Part shown: in pieces, positions 59,201-64,000 of the stretch
How positions within the stretch are numbered: the first letter of the stretch is position 1
Layout of the letters: each line of letters starts with the position of its first letter
Assembly (NCBI RefSeq): GCF_004369205.1
Contig: NZ_QFGA01000003.1
Span: 186,001 to 250,000 of the forward strand
Direction: 5' to 3'
Source: Pelotomaculum schinkii
Lineage (GTDB): Bacteria > Bacillota > Desulfotomaculia > Desulfotomaculales > Pelotomaculaceae
Length of the DNA stretch: 64,000 nucleotides
The notes under the pieces: model-generated
The model's input: only the letters and a program-made list of their open reading frames with translations
Told to the model about the DNA's origin: nothing
Databases searched by the model: none
Position numbers and translations under genes: made by a program

Positions 59201-59544
59201 TGGCCACGGAAAAAAGATCGATACGATTTCCGTTACCTGTGGCTAAGGATATCAACCGGAAGGCGGCTGACGAACATTTAGATTTCTCGAACGTAGTAAT
59301 AGACCTTTGCCGAAGGCAACTAGGAGAAGACAACAGTTGGGAAAACACCAGGACGGCGGCTCTTTACAGCAGAGCTGCTTTTTTAGCGGTCTCGGAGCTA
59401 CTGGCCATGGCTAAAAAGGAGGATGTTGAGACGGTACGACGGGCGCTCCTGGCCAGGGCCGGGCGCAGGGAAAACTGGGGCGCACCGGGGCCGGGCCCAG
59501 GGACTAGGGCGGAGCCGGGAGCTGGCCAGGGCCAAAGGGATTAG
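59200..59544 (+). CDS. RHH-type accessory DNA-binding protein
   Basis: 114 residues from ATG 59200. The N-terminal part (RSIRFPLPVAKDINRKAADEHLDFSNVVIDLCRRQL) has the ribbon-helix-helix pattern of plasmid mobilisation or copy control proteins. A helical middle and a Gly/Pro-rich tail (APGPGPGTRAEPGAGQG) are encoded by GC-rich DNA resembling the repeat region upstream. The tail suggests expansion of the CAGG-type repeats into the gene. Confidence 0.6.
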   Translation: MATEKRSIRFPLPVAKDINRKAADEHLDFSNVVIDLCRRQLGEDNSWENTRTAALYSRAAFLAVSELLAMAKKEDVETVRRALLARAGRRENWGAPGPGPGTRAEPGAGQGQRD

Positions 59545-59575
59545 TGAAAAATGTTCGGGTTTGGGCAACACAAAT

Positions 59576-59606
59576 AGCCCCAGGAAAGCGTCCTTTTTCT
59601 GGGGCT
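59576..59606. terminator. Terminator-like hairpin
   Basis: agccccagga and tctggggct pair around aagcgtccttt. A short T-run lies inside the stem, and there is no long downstream T-tract, so termination could be weak or bidirectional. Confidence 0.5.
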
Positions 59607-59668
59607 GACCTATTCAGTACCCAGGTATTTTTGCTATGCAAACCAATAGATCTTCAGGCGCCTGAAAT

Positions 59669-60187
59669 TTGTGTGCGGATATGTATGAAATTAGGCCTAA
59701 TTCCAAATCCGTTAAATTATTAATATCCAACAAATCCCATGTTTATACAGGCGGTGGTAAACTTTTGAATGTCAAAGTGTGGCTTATTAGAAAACCATCT
59801 CATGTGGTTGGACTGGTAAAGAGAATGGGTGTTCTCTTTGACGCTGCCCGGACGGACTTACCCCCCGGTCGGTTCTGGCAGCCGGGCACCTACTTCACTC
59901 ACTCGGCCAGGATCAAGGCGGTGGTGATGGTTCTACTACCGGCGCCCGGCCGGGACATGGTAGCCCTGGGCCGCAGGGTGGCAGGGCTCCTGGAGGCGCG
60001 CAAGGGCCTGGTCCTGGACTGGGCCGGGGCGACCAGGCGAAGCGGAATCTGGCTGATTGTAAAGACGCTGGCAACGGACGCTAAGACGGGGAAAAACCGG
60101 GAGGTTCGCCTGGATAGGTCTGACCTGGCGGTGATACGGGCACTGGCGCCGGGCAGAAAAAGGGCCAAGAGGTGGCGGGGTAGATGA
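59669..60187 (+). CDS. Unknown protein near the partition region
   Basis: Up to 172 residues. Two starts are possible: GTG 59669 without a clear SD, or TTG 59765 behind ggcggtgg. The protein is basic toward the C-terminus (GRKRAKRWRGR) and contains a FWQPGTYFTHSARI segment and a central hydrophobic strand. There is no family I recognise; a DNA-binding or plasmid accessory role is only a guess from charge and context. Confidence 0.5.
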   Translation: MCADMYEIRPNSKSVKLLISNKSHVYTGGGKLLNVKVWLIRKPSHVVGLVKRMGVLFDAARTDLPPGRFWQPGTYFTHSARIKAVVMVLLPAPGRDMVALGRRVAGLLEARKGLVLDWAGATRRSGIWLIVKTLATDAKTGKNREVRLDRSDLAVIRALAPGRKRAKRWRGR

Positions 60188-60222
60188 GTAAGCCCTGCCC
60201 GTGTAAGGAGTTGGACGCATGC

Positions 60223-60501
60223 TTAACGCGGCTGAAGAGTTATTTTTACTTCTGATTCAAGCGCGCTGGCTAATTTAGAAAGTGTCCGAATACTTACGTT
60301 TTGGCCTCCGTTTTCAATCCTGGCAATTGTGGATTGTGTTGTTCCTACAAGCTTTGCTAGTTCTTTTTGTGTAAGCCCTTTGTTAAGGCGCGTTGCAATA
60401 AGTTGACGTACCACCTGGTATTCCGGCTCAGTTTCAGCCCAAACCTTCCGAAAGGCAGGGTCATTGAGGCTTTCTTGAAGATGTCTTTTTAAATCGTCCA
60501 T
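60223..60501 (-). CDS. HigA-type XRE-family antitoxin
   Basis: 92 residues on the minus strand. The C-terminal half is a Cro/C1-type HTH (LTQKELAKLVGTTQSTIARIENGGQNVSIRTLSKLASAL). The N-terminal part is helical. It follows the HigB-like toxin gene after two bases, the toxin-first order typical of higBA. It probably represses the common promoter at 60861-60889. Confidence 0.9.
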   Translation of the reverse strand: MDDLKRHLQESLNDPAFRKVWAETEPEYQVVRQLIATRLNKGLTQKELAKLVGTTQSTIARIENGGQNVSIRTLSKLASALESEVKITLQPR

Positions 60502-60503
60502 TA

Positions 60504-60854
60504 TTATTGCTCCTTAATACGTTTTTGGTAATGGGTGAACCTGCTAACAGCTAGGTTTAATTCTTTTTCGGGTAATTTTTTTGTCTTTTTTTGAAAACCA
60601 TGCAACAATAGAATTATTTTGCCCTCTGTTACTGCAAATAGTATTCGATACTGATTTCCCTGGTGTACCGTTCTTAATTCCCAAATGTTTCGGGAGATGT
60701 TACTCACAAAAGGCCAGCCAAGGTCAGGTCCGAATTCTGACAGCAGTAAAAGGTTCCTTAGAATTTTGGCTTTTGTCTTTGGATATAGGCTGTCGATATA
60801 TTCCCGCACGGGTTGACTGTTGCCTTCTTGATAGTAAAGTATCTGCCATATCAT
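60504..60854 (-). CDS. HigB/RelE-like toxin (Gp49 family)
   Basis: 116 residues on the minus strand. It has the RelE/Gp49-like pattern: YIDSLYPKTKAKILRNLLLL, NIWELRTVHQGNQYRILFAV and LLHGFQKKTKKLPEKELNLA. It would be a ribosome-dependent mRNA endonuclease neutralised by the HigA-like protein. The predicted -10 box is only about seven bases before the ATG, so the transcript may be nearly leaderless. Confidence 0.9.
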   Translation of the reverse strand: MIWQILYYQEGNSQPVREYIDSLYPKTKAKILRNLLLLSEFGPDLGWPFVSNISRNIWELRTVHQGNQYRILFAVTEGKIILLLHGFQKKTKKLPEKELNLAVSRFTHYQKRIKEQ

Positions 60855-60860
60855 AAATTA

Positions 60861-60889
60861 AATATAGCATATATGATATATCATTTCAA
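60861..60889 (-). promoter_or_regulatory. Promoter and palindromic operator of the higBA-like pair
   Basis: On the minus strand TTGAAA (60889-60884), a 17-base spacer and TATATT (60866-60861) form a sigmaA-type promoter. The spacer contains the perfect palindrome tgatatatca (60874-60883), a plausible HigA operator. Confidence 0.7.
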
Positions 60890-60923
60890 CAAAAGTTTTT
60901 GAACTTCTAGAGAGAGGAGTGTA

Positions 60924-62927
60924 CTGGTCATAGAAGACGTAAAAAAGTGGGCGTATGAAAAGAGGTATATGATTGCCGAAGTTTTTGTGACAGGAGTGGC
61001 TGTTCTGGTGCTTTGGTTTAAGTTCCCTATGGCTTTACCGGTTCTGGCCCTGGCCGCCCTGGCCGGTTGGCGGGGATATAGGGCCGGGCACGTCAGGCAG
61101 GGGGTGGCTGCATCTCTTTCGGTAATGCTTATGGCCGTCCTGCTTGCGTATGGTTCCTGGAAGATGGTTGATTTGTGGGACCGTGGTGGAGCGAGTAGCG
61201 CTAGACCGGCCTTCATGACCTGGCTAAAGACCGGGCAAGCGGATCGCGCTGATCAGGCGGCACGATATGGGCTTTTAATCGGGGCCGCAGCCGGCATGTT
61301 TACTTTTTTTGCCGGGAACAGAGACTTTCTATCGTCGCTGAAGGGGCACGGGCCGGGTTTGGTGCGGGGGAGGGACGTGGTAGAAGGGGGTTGGGCAACG
61401 GAACGTGACGTTAGGTCAATTGCAGAATTTGGGCCGCCCAGGGAGAAGCCTTTTGGCGGCGGTATTGTATTGGGCCGGCTCAACGGCAGGATATTGCGCG
61501 TGTTACCTGAAAAAGGCAAAATCAAGATTGCGGGGCATGTATTTATTCTTGGTGCCACGGGTAGCGCTAAGTCTTACACCCTCATTCGTGACAATATTAT
61601 TGCGGCGGTATGTGAGGGTAAATCACTTGTCGTCACAGATCCGAAAGGGGAACTCCTAGAGGATCTTGCGAGTTGGATAAAGTTCAAAGGTTATAAAGTA
61701 AATATTTTCAATGTTCTTAGTCCGGAACATTCGCACTGGTGGAATATGCTTATGGAGTGCCGTGACGATGATGAAATGGCCGAACTGGCCGACGCTATGA
61801 TCTCCTGTGCCGGTGATGATCACGCCTTCTTCAGCGGTGGTGAGAAAAACGTCCTCACAGCGGTTATCGGCTATGCCCGGTGGGTGCTTCCGAAGGGACA
61901 AAAGCACCTTCGGGCGGCGCTCTCACTTCTTGCCTGGCCGGAAGATGAGCTTGAAAAAGCTTTTCAAGATGCCTACAGGAGAGGATTGATTAAACAGGGG
62001 CTTTATGAAACATACGTGACCGCGCGTGGGCACTGGAGTAACTATGTGGAGGGTGTGCGGAACAAGCTTAGGACAATAACAACCGGAGGATTGGCAGCGC
62101 TCACTTCCGAGAGCGATTTTACCCTCAGCGATATAGGCCGGGAAAAAACTGCGTTGTTCTGTGTTCTACCGACTGATGGGGACTACCGCATGTTGTTAAC
62201 ACCTTTCTATGCTTTTTTGTTTAAGCGTTTAAAAGAACTTGCCGCGGCGAGTCCAAAGCAGCGATTGCCGGTACCAACGAGGGTTGTAGTGGAAGAGGCT
62301 GCAAATGTGGGCAGAGTTCCATGGTTAGGAAAAACATTGGCTGTTGCGAGGAGTATGGCCATTGACATTCAATTGGCATTTCAAAATATAGGTCAAGTGC
62401 AGGGATTATACTCCAAGGAGAAAGAGTGGCAAGCCATCGTGGGCAACTGCCCTGTAAAAGTGTGCCTCGGTTGCGACGATATGGACACTGCCACATGGTT
62501 TGTAAGGCCTTTCGGAGATGTGCGGGTTTTAACAGAGTCATATAGCCGGGATGTGACGCTACCGTACCAGCATTACACAGAAATGCCCCGGCGCAGGGAA
62601 AGTGTCCGGAAAGAGCGGTTGATGGAACCATGGGAACTGACGCAACTGCCGGAGGACGACATGGTTGCCACGGTCCGGGGGAAGAGGCCTCTGTATCTAC
62701 AGAAGATTCCATGGACCGATCTTCCCCAATACAAGGAAGTGCTGGCGGCCGGCCAGCTACCGGTTCAGGAACTCATACCGGCTCGCTCCTTGAAAATTTC
62801 CATGCCGGTGGTACCGGGAGGTCCTGGTGAACAAGGAGCTTTCGGTACCAATATGGGCCGTGGAGACAGAGAAAATACCGATGGAAGGGGACAGGTAGAT
62901 GTAATGGGTCTCTTTAATCAGCCGTGA
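60924..62927 (+). CDS. VirD4/TraG-type coupling protein
   Basis: About 667 residues. Two N-terminal membrane hairpins (residues 20-75 and 95-120) are followed by a VirD4-type ATPase with Walker A GATGSAKS (about residue 208), the TDPKGEL motif, and a late Walker B-like VVVEEAANVGRVP. It feeds the relaxase-DNA complex to the conjugation channel. The start is probably CTG 60924, five bases after agagaggag; the first ATG (60969) lacks an SD. It lies about 50 kb from the VirB4-like gene. Confidence 0.92.
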   Translation: MVIEDVKKWAYEKRYMIAEVFVTGVAVLVLWFKFPMALPVLALAALAGWRGYRAGHVRQGVAASLSVMLMAVLLAYGSWKMVDLWDRGGASSARPAFMTWLKTGQADRADQAARYGLLIGAAAGMFTFFAGNRDFLSSLKGHGPGLVRGRDVVEGGWATERDVRSIAEFGPPREKPFGGGIVLGRLNGRILRVLPEKGKIKIAGHVFILGATGSAKSYTLIRDNIIAAVCEGKSLVVTDPKGELLEDLASWIKFKGYKVNIFNVLSPEHSHWWNMLMECRDDDEMAELADAMISCAGDDHAFFSGGEKNVLTAVIGYARWVLPKGQKHLRAALSLLAWPEDELEKAFQDAYRRGLIKQGLYETYVTARGHWSNYVEGVRNKLRTITTGGLAALTSESDFTLSDIGREKTALFCVLPTDGDYRMLLTPFYAFLFKRLKELAAASPKQRLPVPTRVVVEEAANVGRVPWLGKTLAVARSMAIDIQLAFQNIGQVQGLYSKEKEWQAIVGNCPVKVCLGCDDMDTATWFVRPFGDVRVLTESYSRDVTLPYQHYTEMPRRRESVRKERLMEPWELTQLPEDDMVATVRGKRPLYLQKIPWTDLPQYKEVLAAGQLPVQELIPARSLKISMPVVPGGPGEQGAFGTNMGRGDRENTDGRGQVDVMGLFNQP

Positions 62928-62945
62928 GCACGTGGGATGTTAAAA

Positions 62946-62987
62946 GGCAGCCCTTGGTCTGTTGACCATGTGGCTGTCTTTTTTGTG
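62946..62987 (+). terminator. Intrinsic terminator after coupling-protein gene
   Basis: ggcagcc and ggctgtc pair with an inner ttggtc/gacca stem, followed by six T residues. It lies between the coupling-protein and DUF457 genes. Confidence 0.8.
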
Positions 62988-62992
62988 AGGAG

Positions 62993-63529
62993 GTGAGAAA
63001 TATTCAAGGTGAAACACATTTAAGCGCAGGACTTTTTCTAGGGGCAATGACCGGCATTTCGTTTGAAGGAGGTATGGGGGATATTCTAATCAGTACGTTG
63101 CTGGGAGGGGTGATGGCGGTTCTTCCGGATGTTGATCATCCGGGCAGTATGACCGGGCGACTCATCAGGCCCCTATCGCTGTATCTGGAGGAGCGCTGGG
63201 GACACAGGGATAGTCCCGCTCACACGGCCGTATTCGTCTTTATATCTTCGTTAACAGTCGCAGCGCTCTGGCTTTTACCAGGGCACCTGGCGGGGCTTTC
63301 AACGATGGCCCCCGGGATCGCAGCACTGCTTGGAGGCACATCACATTTGGTGATGGACTCTGTAACCAGATCCGGGATAAAGCCCTGGCGCTACCTGCCG
63401 ATACCGGAAAAATGGCGCCAAAAGATTTACAGGGGAACACTGGAGTCCGGAAAATCAGCGCTGGAACGGGTGCTTGCCTGTGCCGGTTTACTTGGCGCCT
63501 TTTTTATCTCTATATTCAAACTCACATAA
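62993..63529 (+). CDS. Second DUF457/YdjM-like metal-dependent hydrolase
   Basis: About 178 residues with THLSAGLFLGA, AVLPDVDHPGSMTGRLI, HRDSPAHTA and THLVMDSVT-type motifs and four hydrophobic segments. It keeps the predicted metal ligands, including DVDHP. The assigned start falls in or next to the gaggaggtg SD, so initiation a few codons later is possible. It is related to the 3705 protein but longer. The association of this family with a coupling-protein gene is noteworthy; function is unknown. Confidence 0.85.
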   Translation: MRNIQGETHLSAGLFLGAMTGISFEGGMGDILISTLLGGVMAVLPDVDHPGSMTGRLIRPLSLYLEERWGHRDSPAHTAVFVFISSLTVAALWLLPGHLAGLSTMAPGIAALLGGTSHLVMDSVTRSGIKPWRYLPIPEKWRQKIYRGTLESGKSALERVLACAGLLGAFFISIFKLT

Positions 63530-63553
63530 GTAATCCAAAGGGGTGGAAGTGAA

Positions 63554-64000
63554 TTGTTGCTTAGACCGGAAGGATATGAGTACCGCGGTGGGGCAATGGA
63601 TAAACTCTACGATGCGATGCAGCGGGAATATCCCATTGAAGCGATGATTGTGCGGGTAACATGGGAAAACAACTTGCCAGTGTGGGAATTGGACCTTGGT
63701 GTTGTTCGGGGGCTGGTGCCTTCATCCGAGACGGGCCTGGGGAATGACGCCCCTGCCCTGATGCAAAAATTCACCGGCCAGAAGGTATCTGTGAAGATTA
63801 AAGGGATTGATAAAAACGCTGGTATAGCCGCTTGCAGCAGGCGCGAGGCTATAGCTGACGCCAGGGAGAAGATGTTCGATGTCCTGCGTGAAGGACAGAG
63901 AATCGAGGCGGTCGTGAAAATCATCAACCCTAAACAACTTCTTGTGGATATTGGCGGCGGTGTGTTGGTTCACGTGCCGCGGGTAGCGGCGACGAAAAGC
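63554..64000 (+). CDS. S1-domain RNA-binding-like protein, cut by right edge
   Basis: TTG 63554 or 63557 behind ggggtggaag opens a frame that runs off the window (about 149 codons). It contains an S1-like segment (EAMIVRVTWENNLPVWELDLGVVRGLVPSSE) and the start of a second one (EGQRIEAVVKIINPKQLLVDIGGGVLVHVP). This resembles plasmid-borne 30S ribosomal protein S1-like proteins, which may bind RNA. The C-terminus is outside. Confidence 0.7.
   Translation, partial: MLLRPEGYEYRGGAMDKLYDAMQREYPIEAMIVRVTWENNLPVWELDLGVVRGLVPSSETGLGNDAPALMQKFTGQKVSVKIKGIDKNAGIAACSRREAIADAREKMFDVLREGQRIEAVVKIINPKQLLVDIGGGVLVHVPRVAATKS

Noticed and set aside
58949-64000. Search for a relaxase near the coupling-protein gene
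   Set aside because: No MobA, MobP or Rep-trans signature (paired histidines with a catalytic Tyr) was seen in any frame here; it may be outside the window.

Overview
The window looks like accessory DNA (a plasmid or large integrative conjugative element) from a low-to-mid GC Gram-positive bacterium, most likely a Peptococcaceae/Desulfotomaculum-Pelotomaculum type Firmicute. The basis is strong Shine-Dalgarno (SD) sites, frequent TTG/GTG starts, Firmicute-type conjugation proteins of the TcpC/TcpE class, a copper-amine-oxidase-like stalk-domain protein, and ParA/ribbon-helix-helix partition genes. The host assignment is inference; no rRNA or tRNA is present. No relaxase is visible, so the mobilisation module is either outside the window or not recognisable to me.

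Layout. 1-2.6 kb: an IS66-type transposase with an overlapping DUF4338/DruA-like passenger, cut by the left edge. 2.7-5.4 kb: small accessory genes (phage ABA-sandwich, DUF2325, DUF457 hydrolase, lipoprotein). 5.4-13.5 kb: a Gram-positive type IV secretion/conjugation operon (TcpC/VirB8-like, VirB2-like, TcpE, VirB4-like ATPase, VirB6-like membrane protein, lytic transglycosylase-M23 hydrolase). 13.5-22.1 kb: a Tad-like module (three TadZ/MinD-like proteins, one carrying a GGDEF domain; two TadA-type ATPases; TadB; TadC), followed by a VKOR-thioredoxin fusion. 23.1-25.2 kb: toxin-antitoxin genes and decayed fragments. 25.3-31.8 kb: exported proteins, pseudopilin-like small proteins, CpaB and a prepilin peptidase. 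31.8-36.2 kb: a pseudo-receiver and a second TadZ-like triplet, paralogous to the first. 36.3-46.7 kb: a full type IV pilus operon (two tandem major pilins, PilC, PilB, three minor pilins, a PilM-PilN fusion, PilO, a transglycosylase, PilT). 46.9-54.3 kb: large surface proteins interrupted by a group II intron. 54.5-56.5 kb: two EAL phosphodiesterases and a HAD-like nucleotidase. 56.5-58.2 kb: a partition locus with AT-rich repeats. 58.3-58.9 kb: an unusual GC-rich hairpin region. 58.9-64 kb: small DNA-binding proteins, a HigBA-like toxin-antitoxin pair, a VirD4-type coupling protein, a second DUF457 protein and the start of an S1-domain protein.

How the parts fit. The element seems to encode three envelope-spanning machines (conjugation apparatus, Tad-like system, type IV pilus) and its own cyclic-di-GMP circuit. 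That circuit consists of one diguanylate cyclase with an intact I-site, two EAL proteins, and a PilB with an MshEN-type N-terminus that could sense the nucleotide. The most striking feature is the pair of TadZ/MinD-like triplets. In both clusters one paralogue keeps the P-loop lysine but lacks the 'signature' lysine, and the next does the reverse, as expected for obligate heterodimers. The third is intact in the pilus cluster, but in the Tad cluster it is degenerate and has a GGDEF domain inserted.

Other recurring oddities are near-cognate start codons (CTG, ATA, ATT) behind strong SD sites, an intragenic terminator in the virB6-like gene, a leader ORF inside a long inverted repeat before the pilins, and domain shuffling between a TadZ-like protein and a transglycosylase.
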